A DNA stretch of 64,000 bases from Uranotaenia lowii (lineage: Eukaryota > Arthropoda > Insecta > Diptera > Culicidae): assembly GCF_029784155.1 (NCBI RefSeq), contig NC_073692.1, positions 21,719,944-21,783,943 of the forward strand, in the 5' to 3' direction. The position numbers and the translations under genes were made by a program. The notes beneath the pieces are model-generated. The model was not told the origin of the DNA. It did no database searches and saw only the letters and a program-made list of their open reading frames with translations. Shown piece by piece: positions 1 through 11,250 of this stretch; within the stretch, counting starts at the first letter, position 1, and each line of letters starts with the position of its first letter.

Positions 1-1369
1 CTTTACTGTATTTCGTAGGAACTTCCACCACTTACTTGAAATCAAGTTTAGCTTATCTATATATTTTGAATGAAGTGATTTTCAACAAAGTGTTTTTCAA
101 ATATAGTTCGAAGTTTCTCTGAAGTTTCTTCTGAAAGTCCGAAAATGTTCACTTGAACACGAATGTTTAAAAAAGGATATTACCAAGATTGTAGCTTTTT
201 AGCAAATTATAACTAAATGCTTAAAAAGTCACATTTCCTCAATTTCAATTTCTTAAAATTTTCTTTTTTTCTACATTTCCTACTATCAGTCAAATCAGTC
301 AATCATATCTATTTGTATTCGCCCTACACTGCTAAATAATCTGAACGAGAAGTAACGGCTGAGCGTTACGTCGCGAAAATTATGAACCAAAAAAAAAAAA
401 AAGAAATTAGTATCAGATCCCTCATCCATAAATCTCTTATTTGAATTATGAATTTTTGACTTTTAATGTGAATTTGTTCTAAAGTTATTGGACTTGTGAT
501 TTGAAATGAAAGTAGCATAAATCTTTTTACTATGAAACTTTTTAAGTTCCGACTCTCAATAAGAATTAAAAGTGAAATTTTCGTATCAAAATTTTAAAAA
601 TGGTTTGTCATCTTAAATATTTACTTTTCATATTCCGAAATAATGAGTTTCGGTACATGCATCTAGTTAAAATTTGAAAAGCAAAACCACGATTCGAATC
701 AGGATTATGTCCGATCGATGATCCAGAGTGAAATTTAAGAACAAAAAACTGGATACAGAATCCATAATCTGATCACAGACATCCAATTTTAGTGTTCATT
801 AAAAAATATGGAATCACAAAATCTGGAATGATTCTGACTTTTCCGGTTTTTTTTCCGCAAGTATCCAAACCGTGTGAATCCGGGCTATTTTTTCCAATAT
901 CCACCAACATTCAAATTGTTCGATTAAAATTTTTAAAAGAAACAATTTAAATATTGTATTTTTTTTTCTCGAAACGCATCAGTCAATCATATTTCAAACT
1001 GCCAGGAAAAAAAAACAGAAAGTCGGGTAAGACGGACACTTTCAATATTTGGAAAATAACAATATTTGGCGTATATCTAATGATGAGAATATTTTCCACT
1101 TGGTGTCTCAACACTTTTATATGGCAAAAAAAGAGTTGAATGATTCGGGAAAAAATCTGGGCAATCTGACAAGCTTATTCTTATTTTATTGGAATTCGAT
1201 ACTTGGGACTTAACTCTAAAAGAAAACTGAAGTAGAATTGTAGACCCGGGATAAGATTTCGAGGTTTGGCTTAAGTACTGAGTCGAGATTGTTGTTCTCG
1301 AATCATATTGGTCGTTCATCAAAATTTGATAAGAAATTTTAAATTTTAATTTAGAGAAGAGCATTGAGG
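1..1369. other. AT-rich non-coding stretch
   Basis: No convincing gene is visible. The sequence is AT-rich with homopolymer runs, including a poly-A run near 390-402. Its only open frames are short and lysine/phenylalanine-rich, as expected by chance from the composition. The phrase style around 660-860 (repeated 'aatcc/gaatc' words) resembles the dispersed repeat that follows, so part of it may be an older repeat. Confidence 0.6.
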
Positions 1370-3360
1370 CATTTTTTGACTCTCATGGGTCCTCCCCTTT
1401 CCAGTTCAAATGGCCATGAACATGGCCGTAGGAACAGAAGGTGGGGGTTAATCCCCCCATGAGGGTCTGAAAATACCAAGAAAAATGCTCTTTTTTAAAT
1501 CAAAATTTCAAACTTTTCAGGTCAACAATTCTACTACAGTTTGTCGAAAATTTCGACAGTTATTGAAAGAAATGTAGTCCCAAATATTGAATTACAATAA
1601 AATCAGACTTAGCTTGTCATTTGCAAAAGCAAACAAAATTGAAATATTCATTATAATTATGTATTTTACTTACAAACTTTTAGAGCAAATAAAAAAAACA
1701 ACATTAACGATTTTTGGAAGCTAAAAATATGATTGGAAATTGACTGAGATGTTTCTAAAAAAAACGTTTTTTTAAGTATTTTTCTACATAATTTTAACAC
1801 GTACGTCGCCACGCTCATTTTGGTTGTTTTACTAGCCGGGCCCAAAGAAATTTTCAGAGAGAGAAAGTAAAGAGGGAGAACTCCCATATTCGAAACGTGT
1901 GGCGAAGCTGAGCGGTAAACTCAAGTAAGAGAGCGTCATACGCTTTTTGATGTGACGGGGCCCCCCAGGAAATACACCCGTCACCCGAATATGGGTGCCG
2001 TAGCGACGAACGTGTTAATGGGATAGTTTTTAAGGATAATAAGGAAAATCCTCAGGATTTTGCACGGCTCGGGTACTCGCCGAAAAAATATTTGGAAAGC
2101 TTCGGTTAGCATAACTCCAAATTTTGTAATTTTAGAGCTGCTAATTAACATTAAAATTCGATGTCTGTGATCAGATGTTGGCTTTTATATCCAGTTAAAT
2201 ATTTTTAAATTTCTGTTTACCTCCATTGACACAAAATCATGATTCTAATCTTGGTTTTGCATTTCAAACTGAAACAAGTTGCATTTTCTACAATCGAAAC
2301 TTGATATTATAAACAATGTTTAAGATTTGGATTTAGAGTTTTTTTTATTTTTAACTCTTAAACAGAATCAGAACTTAAGAAAGTTTCTGACATAAATGAA
2401 GAAAGGATTCAGATCGAAATTCAGAAATTCAGAATTCAAATAAAAGGTTTTTAGTTAAGGGTTCTGATACAAATGACACTTTTTGGTTAATGAAGAATAT
2501 TTAGCAATTAGTATCTGGAACTTAGATTAAAAAATCGATTGTACATTTAGAATTCAGATTTGATGTTAAACCTTTTAGTTTTAAATTCGGAACAAAAAAT
2601 TAAAAACTCAGATTCAGATTAAGTTTGAAGTAAGGTTTTATAATCAAGACTCAAATACCAAAGTGATTTTTTTTTAAATTCAAATTGCAGAAGTTCGTAG
2701 TTGCATAATTTTGATCCAGGATTCAAAATTAAATGTTGTAATCAATCGGAATCAAATTTAAACCACAAACCAAAAGGAATCCTAAATAAAAAATAATATT
2801 CGGAATCTTTTTGAAGATTTAGTTGTTTGAAAAATCTAGATTTCATTTTTTTTAATATTTTCAAGGTTTTTTTTATGAAATGAATTATTTATTTTAATTT
2901 TTTGTTGGTGAAAGAATTTGTACTTTATCTTCAAGTGAAATTACTGCTAGAAATATATTTTATTGGTTTAAAAATATAACAAAATTTCATATTTAAATCT
3001 AAGATTTTAACCGAGCTTTCAAGAGTAGAAAATAAATCTGAATTGGACCGGAAAATGGTTACGCGTGTATTTAAAAAAAAAATAGCTTAATACTTGCTTA
3101 TTAAAGTAAATACAAAAGGTTTCTTAAAAGTGAAAACTTTTAATCTTCCTTTTGTTTGTAAAAGTTGCTTTAAAAAAAATGGCAACTTCAAGGACTTATT
3201 TTTTGAGAGTTGGAATGCAAAATATATAACCAACTTGTAATGTAAAATAGCTCAAACATGAATAATAATATGGAACCTTTTTATTTTTTCACTAAAAGTT
3301 ATGTATGTCTGTTCAAGCAAAAATGTTATAAAAAAAAATTGTTAACAAATGTTTGTTGGC
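1370..3360 (+). repeat. Dispersed repeat R, copy 1
   Basis: This stretch is a diverged copy of 26090-27720 in the same orientation. Shared landmarks in the same order are 'catggccgtag' plus a C/G-rich tract (about 1420-1460 and 26100-26168), 'aatgctcttttttaaat', 'tagtcccaaatattgaatt', 'agtatctggaact', 'ggacttattttt' and 'aaaatgttata'. No coding capacity survives in either copy. Family not recognised; probably an old transposon remnant. Copy 1 is interrupted by a MITE at 1798-2014. Confidence 0.55.
1798..2014. mobile_element. piggyBac-like MITE with TTAA target duplication
   Basis: A 217-bp element with imperfect terminal inverted repeats: the left end reads CACGTACGTCGCCACG and the right end, reverse-complemented, CACGTTCGTCGCTACG. 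Both ends abut TTAA (1794-1797 and 2015-2018), the target duplication typical of piggyBac-class transposons. There is no transposase frame, so it is non-autonomous. It sits inside dispersed repeat R copy 1, so it inserted after that repeat. The termini and TTAA are seen; the family is inferred. Confidence 0.7.
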
Positions 3361-3999
3361 TAAATGATACAACCCACAAAATTTATGATTTTTTTAAAAT
3401 TCTATACCAACACTTTAGTGTAAAAATATTTCTCGGAAAAACACCGAATAAAAAAAAAATTTTTTTTTGGATACAGTACCAGTCTGGACTCGAATGCATC
3501 AACAAGCAAATCATAGATTCACATTTAAAATATAGTTTGAATATGCAGGAATATGAATGTTTTCCATTAGGCGTTTGCTAATTTTAAAGTTTGTAATGCT
3601 GGTAGAATTTTTGTAATAATTTTTACCCCTAAATGTATGCATCATCATAAAGCCTTTTCTTTAACAAAAAAACTAATATGAACACTACAATTGGTAACTT
3701 ATGCATTATGACATCACAAATATATCATGAATCATAAATTTTCAAACTTTTTTATTTGATTTTTCATGAAATTCAAAGTTTATTGCAACTTACCTCTTTT
3801 TTTTTAGTAGGTTGAATAAAGCATGTTTTTGTAAATTTAAAAATAACTGGTAAAACCAATAATTTTTCTACCTACGTCAATTTGATTTTCCATCAACCTT
3901 AAAACTTATGATAAACAAACGGTATGGTTATCTGTGGGCATTAAGTTTTAAGAAGCCATTGAAGTTGAAAAGTGTTGCATGATGCTCCAGTTGACGGTA
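3361..3999. other. AT-rich non-coding stretch
   Basis: No gene is supported. A 107-codon open frame over 3258-3581 is low-complexity (K/F/N/I-rich) and has no recognisable motif. The phrase 'cccctaaatgtatgcatcat' near 3627 recurs in repeat X (5.8 kb and 56.9 kb), so a small repeat fragment is present. Confidence 0.5.
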
Positions 4000-4385
4000 A
4001 GGTTGCCGAAATCACAGAAAAATCTGTAATTTCTCAGAATTCTGAGTAAATTTTCATCACAAAATCTGTGTCAAAGAACACAGAATTTTGAAATATTTAA
4101 AGATTTCACAGATTTTTTTTATTTTGAATGGATTTCCAAAAATATATTTTTTTTCATCAAAATTAAATTTAGATTTCTTACCTTGAGTTAGAAAAGTATG
4201 ATAAATTTGGTAATGTTAATTAATTTTGCCCAACTAAAATGTTAAAAAGACCAAATGTATCATGAATTTTCAATGAAATTAAAGGGAACAGCATCACAAA
4301 ACACCATAACATAATTTTTGGGTAAAATCACAGAAAGTCAGATAATTTTTTCTCTTAAACACAATTTTTTTTCAGCAACCTTGGC
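4000..4385 (+). mobile_element. hAT-like MITE, copy 1
   Basis: A 386-bp non-coding element bounded by AAGGTTGC-type inverted ends ('aggttgcc' at the left, 'gcaacctt' at the right). It is flanked by an exact 8-bp direct repeat, TGACGGTA, at 3992-3999 and 4386-4393. An 8-bp duplication suggests a hAT-superfamily element. The interior is rich in 'cacag/ctgtg' words. A second copy lies in inverse orientation at 8210-8558. Confidence 0.7.
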
Positions 4386-4393
4386 TGACGGTA

Positions 4394-5264
4394 TTTAATT
4401 ATTTTGATCCAAATCAAACTGATATGATTTTAAAATTAAGCAAGCATAGATTCGGAGAAATCATTCAAAGTTTTATGAATTTGAAAGCTTTCAAAAGCTC
4501 TTGTATTTTATATCCGGTCCAGGTCATCAGGGATTAGTTACTCATTTAATGTTTCCCAAACAGATTAAACATATTCTGTGTGCCATAAACCAGCACGCCC
4601 GGATTTTGCCTGTCAAAAATATGATCAAAGCCCGGCTCGCCAGATTCACTGGTCTTTATTTTGGCAATTCGACCCAGTCTTCCATTTCCAGACTCACAAG
4701 AAAAAGTCAAGAGCAGAAACTGTTACAACATAGGGCGGGATTTTTTTCTGCTGTCCAAAGAAAACCGTAAGGGAAAAGATGGGTCTCGAAAAGAAGGAAA
4801 AAAAACAGACAAAGTGTGTCGGTTTGCAGCTCTGGTTGGTTTTTTTAAAAGATACGAAACTAATGATTAAAGGCATAAAAAATGAATGCATAAAAGGTAA
4901 CTGCCACGCCGTCCTTTTATCTCTTCCCTCATTGGGGTTTTGCGCGTCCGCCATTCGTCTGTTAGTGAGTGTGTCTGGAAAAGTGGAAGAGCTTTCCAGT
5001 GCTTTCATAACTACCAACTTGAGGCAGGTGGAAATGTGGAATGACGGGATGTTTGGGTACTTTGGAACAAGAAACGCGACTACATGCTCTCCGGTTTTGT
5101 GTAAGATAACACGGCAGAAAACAGACGAAAAATCAGCCAAGCAACAGTCACTGCTTTGTAGCTTATGGTTTTGTTCCGTCAGGCAGGCAGGAGAGAAGAT
5201 AGAAGGAAGAACGACGACGACATGGGCTGGGCAGTGGGCAACCCACATCACAGATAGAACTCAC
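4394..5264. other. Higher-complexity unique island, no protein recognised
   Basis: Base composition becomes more balanced from about 4500 to 5400 than in the flanks. Overlapping frames on both strands are open (for example 4694-5251 minus and 4779-5294 plus), but none shows a recognisable domain and they contradict one another. This looks like conserved intronic or UTR sequence next to the candidate exon at 5265-5326 rather than an open reading frame. Confidence 0.4.
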
Positions 5265-5326
5265 CTTGCGCCCGTTTGTAGGCAAACATTGTAAAAATGT
5301 AACCAAGAGTATGTAATCCGCAGTGT
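5265..5326 (-). CDS. Candidate short internal exon (possible Shaw C-terminal exon)
   Basis: On the minus strand this 62-nt segment follows a strong polypyrimidine tract ending in CTCTCGTTCAG and is followed by a consensus donor, GTGAGTTC. If joined to the Shaw exon at 40137-40283, which ends with one spare base, the first two bases complete a codon and the rest reads 20 open codons (DTADYILLVT..., ending NGRK) with no stop. Splice quality, strand and phase all fit a downstream Shaw exon. However, the implied intron is about 35 kb and I do not recognise the peptide as a known Shaw tail. It could instead be a non-coding exon or a chance pair of splice sites. Confidence 0.33.
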
Positions 5327-5689
5327 CTGAACGAGAGAAGGTAGAAAAAAAGGGATACATCATGATTCGGTTGCAGACAAACAGAGTGCTCACAACTTCA
5401 TGTTAACGGTGTGGAAGATTTTTTTTGTTGGATAAATAGTTTTCATATCTGTTTGTGGTCGTCGGTGGTTTTCACGTTCTAATTTTCCACTTTGTCTTGA
5501 ATCTTGTATTAAAAAAAATGGTAAACTAAAGTAAGAACGACTACAGATTTCAAAACTTTTAAATGAGTTACAATAAGTAAAATCTTAAAATATGCTTAAA
5601 ATTTGAATTATAAATAATGTTATTATAAATATAAATATAAATAAAATTATAAATAATGTTATTGGAATGTTTTTGCTAGAAAGTCAACT
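5327..5689. other. Intergenic or intronic sequence
   Basis: Contains the polypyrimidine tract of the candidate minus-strand acceptor (5327-5350 as read on the plus strand), then AT-rich filler with short 'ataaataatgttat' repeats around 5600-5660. No gene is seen. Confidence 0.5.
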
Positions 5690-6450
5690 ACTATAGGCGT
5701 AGATTGTTTTCCTTTGATCATAGAAGATACAAAACACCTTCATAATGTTTAAAAATGCTTGTTAATCAATTTTACCTGGCTTTATAACGTTTTCTTTAAA
5801 AAAACATTCATAATCTAAAAAATCTTAAGGTGCATACATTTAGGGGCAAAAATTAAAATAATTGCTAAATAGTTTGAGCTACAAAACATAGATGAAATTT
5901 TACCATCACACATTCCTCTAGGCCCTCACACTATTTCTATTTTAATTTCTTCTTTAAAGATAGGGTTCCTATCCATTTGTCTAATACGGCCTTACTCTTG
6001 GAAAATGTCCTTGATGTTTAAATATCAAAAATTTATCGCTAAATGATTTTAAAAATAACACTGTAACTAAACATATACAAAAAAAGTAGTTCTTCTACAA
6101 TCAATAATCCCACAACATCACATCACAAGAACATCTCAACACAACAGAGTATCAATAACTACTTTGCTTCAAAATGCTGTTTGGTTTCATCAGGAGAGCT
6201 ATTTGTTTGCGAGCCTTGGAAAATACAGATATTCTAGGACTTTGAAAATCAATTTTTACTAACAGAAAAAAATTTCAAATACAAACCTTATGTTGCCTAT
6301 TTGTACACAATTAGAAGGCTTTCAAATGTAGAAAACAGTTTTCAAAAATCAAACTATAGACTGAGTTATTAATGATAATGTTCAAAAATTTATTGTTGGT
6401 CAAAGTTACCCCGATGATCAAAGTTATACCTGTTTACGGTAAATAGATAA
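5690..6450 (-). repeat. Dispersed repeat X, copy A
   Basis: Read on the minus strand this matches the flanks of the BEL element (50130-50560 and 56787-57080). Shared phrases are 'aactttgatca', 'ttgaccaacaataaa', 'ataactcagtctatagtttga', 'gacattttccaagagtaag', 'gtattagacaaatg' and 'ataggaaccctatc'. It is uninterrupted at the point where the BEL element sits in the other copy, so it serves as a paralogous empty site. Non-coding; family not recognised. Confidence 0.65.
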
Positions 6451-8201
6451 AGGTAAAGAGCTAGTTTTGTGAAAGATATATGCTTATTCTTACAGTTAAC
6501 AGAATCGGAAAAAACCTTAAATAAATTTGTGTTCAAACTAGGCTTGCCAGATACTTTCAAAAAAAAGTGGACTAATTCACGAAAAACAAGCTGGACACAG
6601 CCGAAAAAAGCGGAGCATTTTATAGACTTTGGAAAACCCTAACTTTAACAGCCAAGTCCATACAGTACCATTCATAAAAATAAGACGCAAGCGCACTTAA
6701 TTTTATCTTTGAACTTCCATGACTTTTTACTGTAATGATATACAGTATCTCAGGATATATTTCTAGCATAATAATAACATTTTGCTGAATGATTTTTGGA
6801 AAATAAAACAAACGTGAGTAAATTTTTTGAAAAGTTGTATCGGCTCGATCAAAAGTTATGCGAAGTAACAAAAATACGATTATTATTGAAATTTTTTCAA
6901 ATGACATTTGAAAATCAAATTTCTATCGAAAAACTTGCAAATTAATTTCAACCATATTTATCTTAATATGAGATTCTGCTTTAACCTCGAAACAATCGTT
7001 TATTCCATCTTTCCTTTTAGTTCTAATTTTTGAAAGAAATTAATTAGTTTATCAGTGGGTGGAAAAATATGGATATTCCAAAATTATTTTAAAAAACTTT
7101 ATTACTCAATAAAACTTCCATCTTTGTATACTTGAGGCTCTGGAATCAAAAATGTTGGAGTTGAGAGTAATTATTAAGAAAGAAACAAATTTTTCTGAAT
7201 AAATTTAACAGCCTTTTTTGATAATCTAACAAATGGGACATAAGCTTATTACATTGAACTCGTTAATTCCTCCATAAATTCAAAATAGAATAACTTTTTA
7301 AACACCTTTTTAACCTTTTTAAACACATGTTGTATAATCAGTACGGTCAATTATTTCATTTGTCTTGTTGTGTCTTATCCAGAACTCTACTCTTTCTTCA
7401 AAGCTTAATTCGAGAAAATACTAAATCTAGCGTTAAATTTCATGTGGTACTTTTAGGATTCCGCCGAAAAATCAGAAATTTCTGAAAGCTAATTCAAGAA
7501 TAATTTCTTCAATCGAAAGTAACTGGCATCAATTGAGAAGTTTAAAAAAAGTGCACCATAATCTTTGATGCTTATATAAATACAAGTTGTCTAATCTTGT
7601 GTTATATAAAAGATGAAAAATGTTTATAATTTTAAGGAAATTGCCAAAAAACAACCACATTTGAATGATATTAAATTGGAACTGAATTTATTTCTACCAA
7701 TGCAATGTAAATCAGTGAAATTTAAAATAGTTTTCTTAAAAAAAGCGGAGTGTTTTGAGAGAAAAACGGGCGGGACATTTCGCAAAAAAAGCAGGACATG
7801 TTCCGCTTTTGCGGGGCGAATCCCAACCCTTGTTTTAACCGCACTTTCCTCAACATATAAAAGAGTAAAATGGGGTGAATAGAGACATAATTGAGCAAAA
7901 TATGTATGCATATATCAAGCATTCTACTGATAAATTTTCTCCTCTTTCAGGACAAAAACGTTCTTTGATTGAAAACGTTAAAGCTAAAGCAAGTTTTTTT
8001 CAATGATTGTTGCTTGACAAAAATCAAGAAATGTTTACTTGATGCATACAAAATTGTCAAGTTTCATATCATGAAAAGTATTGTTGATCGAAAACACCCC
8101 AAATTGCAATGCAAGTATATCGGCAAGTTTGGTATACGAAAAAGAATTCTTTCAACATGCTTCCAGTGACAAAAGAATGCAAAATACTCCTTGTACTCAC
8201 T
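6451..8201. other. AT-rich non-coding stretch with repeat fragments
   Basis: No gene is supported. Short frames near 6620-6907 and 7613-7911 are open on both strands and carry no domain. The segments 6570-6620 and 7745-7860 share 'gcggag' and 'ggacat' wording and read like diverged dispersed-repeat remnants. Confidence 0.5.
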
Positions 8202-8209
8202 AATCGTTT

Positions 8210-8558
8210 CTGTGATTTAACCCAAAAATCCTGTGATGGTTTTCTGTGACGCTATTTCTTTAAGTTTAATTTTTAATTTGTTTTTTTTTTATGGAAAATC
8301 AATTAACCTTACTTGTTTTATCATATTTTTTCAATCTAAACAAAATCCAAAAAAAAAAATATTTAAACATAAAAAATCCAGAACTTATATTGACATCAGA
8401 AATTGAAATTTTGGAACCACAAACAAAATTTTAAAAAATCTGTGAAATTTGTGAATATTTCCAAAATTTTGTGTTACGTGACACAGGTTCTGTGATGAAA
8501 ATGTGCTCAAAATTCTGATAAATTACAGATCATCCTGTGATTTCATTAACCTTGCTAG
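8210..8558 (-). mobile_element. hAT-like MITE, copy 2
   Basis: The reverse complement matches 4000-4385: it begins at CTAGCAAGGTTAATGAAATC, followed by the same 'cacag', 'cacattttcatcacaga' and 'cacagattttt' words. It is flanked by AATCGTTT (8202-8209) and AATCGTTA (8559-8566), a 7-of-8 direct repeat. It is diverged and somewhat shorter than copy 1. Non-autonomous. Confidence 0.65.
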
Positions 8559-8566
8559 AATCGTTA

Positions 8567-9677
8567 AAAAATGTGTAAAATATATGAAAATTAAGTTTTT
8601 CTCCGAAAAATTTGGCTTTCAATTTGCGCTGGAAAAAAAATGAATATTATTGACAATTTTTACCTCTGTAGTTAGACATCCTTAGCTACAATTCACCTAA
8701 TATAAATTTGAGTCATAAAACAGGTGATCAAATTATATTTAAATTCAAAAAATTTCCGATACTCAAGTATTTTTGTTAATCAGTCCAAGGAAAAACTGTG
8801 ATCGAGTGTGAAATGATCATGGTCATGACGTTTAAAATTTTGTGCATAAATTCCTATGTCCAATTTGTGATTAGACCAACACGTAGATTATACGCATATT
8901 TCTTCTTCGTGATCCAAAATTATTCAGAATAGAAGTTTCAAAAAGAAATAAGTGTTATTCTCGGTAGGTTATTAATAAATAATTCAAATTGATGATTCTT
9001 GTTCTGATCTAGTCAATATTTCAAAAATGCAGAAAACGAATGCAAATTAAAATTTTCAATAAAAATATCATTTGGAGCTTTTGGCAAAGAGAAATAGAAT
9101 ACATTAAATTTTACAGCAGATTTTGAAAGTAATTTAATCGAAATTAAAAAAAAAATCAGATCAGGTCAGAAATTAATCCTGATTAAAAATTGTTCAGCTC
9201 AATAATAAAATTTGTTTATTTATAATTATATGAATTTACATTTTTTTTTATTTTCTCTGCAAAGGTTGATAGAAAAAAATCCTCTGTTTTAATATAATTC
9301 AATCACGACTTGAAATGTCAATTTTCTATAAGGAAAAAATATCCATTTTGAACATTATAGAACATTATAGAAATACTGGTATATGAACTTTTCATTTACC
9401 GTGGTTGAATTAAAAGGAATCTTTCGATTGCTTTGATTCAACATTATAGAATTTATTAAAAACACAAAGATGATCATTGAATTGTATTTGATAAAAAAGA
9501 AATTACTCAACTTTTTTTTAAGAGTGCAAGTGATCAAAGTCAGGGATAAAAAAATATATTCAAGTTCTTACAGTTATCCAAACAAAAGTCTTCAAAAGTT
9601 AATTTTTCTTCATTAAGTCATAATCGATTCCATAAAAATAAGTTAAAACAATAAAAGTTAGTGAAACGTTTATACAT
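8567..9677. other. AT-rich non-coding stretch
   Basis: No gene, RNA or repeat boundary can be supported. 'aacattatag' is repeated in tandem at 9352-9370, and 'attatagaa' recurs near 9442. Confidence 0.5.
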
Positions 9678-10084
9678 TTTCAATCTTAGGATTGGACTAC
9701 CTGAAAACCCGCAGAAAATCGATTGACGCACTGTTTTTAAAAGATCTGACCAGTGGAAAATATTATTCACCGTATTTAAAATCTCAAATATGTTATGACG
9801 AAGGCCGCAGTAGTTTGCGTAGCGTAAGGCCATTTCAGTTAGCTAATCGGATTCAAAATTATGCTAGGGATGAGCCAATGTACCGAATCATGACAATTTC
9901 TAAAGCAAACTTTGATCATATCAAATCTTATATGGCCAGAGAACAAATCAAAATTAGAAGTAGGCAATGTTAAGTCATATTCATTATTTCTGTTGTAAAT
10001 AATATTAATTATACTCTTAAATAAGATAACGAGCTGAAACCAAGGATCTGAATAAATAAATATATAAATAAATAAATAAATAAA
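9678..10084 (+). mobile_element. 5'-truncated non-LTR retrotransposon (ORF2 tail and 3' end)
   Basis: The open frame about 9692-9972 encodes a basic peptide (LKTRRKSIDALFLKDL..., then YSPYLKSQI and NRIQNYARDEPMYRIM) with the layout of the extreme C terminus of a jockey/CR1-type ORF2. There the reverse transcriptase is followed by an 'RR..D..F...L..G...(C/S)PYL' segment. After the stop at about 9972 come roughly 80 bases of 3' UTR and a simple tail of 'aataaataaata' units to 10084. That is the structure left by 5'-truncated target-primed insertion. Element family assigned by resemblance only. Confidence 0.6.
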
Positions 10085-11160
10085 ATGATAATTTTTAAAT
10101 TGCAAGCTTTTAATTGTCGCCGGTTATTAGAATATTGGGTCTTGGGTCTGGAAAGGAAGAAAGGTAAAAACTAGGTTTTCGTGTTTAAAAATCTAGATTT
10201 ATGGGCTTCCAAAAGTTTTTTGCAGAACACAAAAGTTATGAGTTAAAAAACGAAGATAAACTTCTAAAAAATATTTCAAAAAATGTTTCCAGAAAATTCG
10301 TAATTAATATCTTTCCATTGCCCCTAACCTTATATTCGCCTGTAATTTTCATAATCTTGAAATTTTTTTACTAAAAGAGTAAAGCTTTCATCGAAAACAA
10401 GGTCGATGAAATAAATTCTCAAACATAACTAGCGGTGATTGATTTCATCATAAATTGAAATGTAATATGATAATTTTGGCATATTGAACACGATTCTTTT
10501 GTCAGAATTTGTCAATCATTGAAATTGTTTATTATACTCTATTCAATTTAGGAATAATATTCTGATGACCAATTTTTATCAAAATTTGAAAAGACAAGTA
10601 TTTATGACATTACTGAAGAAAGTTAAAAAAAAGATTTTTTTTTTCATATTGCAAATTTGTTGAAGTCTACAAACTGCTTGATTTTGACTTTTAAAAACAT
10701 CTTAAATTCAAATTTGTTAGGTAATACTTCTTTTTCAAATTCGTTGGAAATCTATAATTTCCCAGAATTCGAAAAAGTAAAGAATATAAAACACTTTTTC
10801 AGCAGATATCAAAATTACTTGAGATCTTGGAGAAAGTATTTAAAAATCTTTATTTAAAATTTTTTTAAATATTCAAAGTTTTGTCAGCAAAATTCAGAAT
10901 TATCTTAAATATTTTTTTTCCATTTTTAAGAGTTGAGCAATAAAGCACACGATTTTTTATCATTAAAGTGATTAGAAATAATGAAATTGTTAGGAAATAC
11001 TTCTTAACAAAAACCAATATTGAAGTCGAGGTGAAGTTTTTGTTTGTCAAGATGAGAGTTCCAATACAAAAAGTTAACAAAAAATTGCTATTCGAAATTG
11101 ACAATTTAAAATTAGTTTTCATTTGTGAATGTCATACAGTGTCGTAGAATTACATGACAT
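10085..11160. other. AT-rich non-coding stretch
   Basis: No gene is supported. Open frames at 10657-10857 (plus) and 10865-11122 (minus) are low complexity and lack motifs. Confidence 0.5.
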
Positions 11161-11165
11161 ATCTC

Positions 11166-11250
11166 CTGTAGTAGAAAGTTAATACATGGGCCTCGGAGAG
11201 GCTCAAGATGTGGGTTCAAGTATCACCGGGGGACAAGGCGAATTTTTTTT
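11166..11250 (+). mobile_element. tRNA-derived SINE fragment
   Basis: A Pol III B-box-like stretch (GGGTTCAAGTATCACC at about 11212-11227) follows sequence resembling a decayed tRNA body and is followed by a T run at 11243-11250. A clear A box is not preserved. Probably a SINE head fragment. Confidence 0.4.

Noticed and set aside
4694..5294. Overlapping 185-codon (minus) and 171-codon (plus) frames
   Set aside because: Each contradicts the other, neither has a domain, and the minus-strand splice signals imply only a 62-nt exon at the end.
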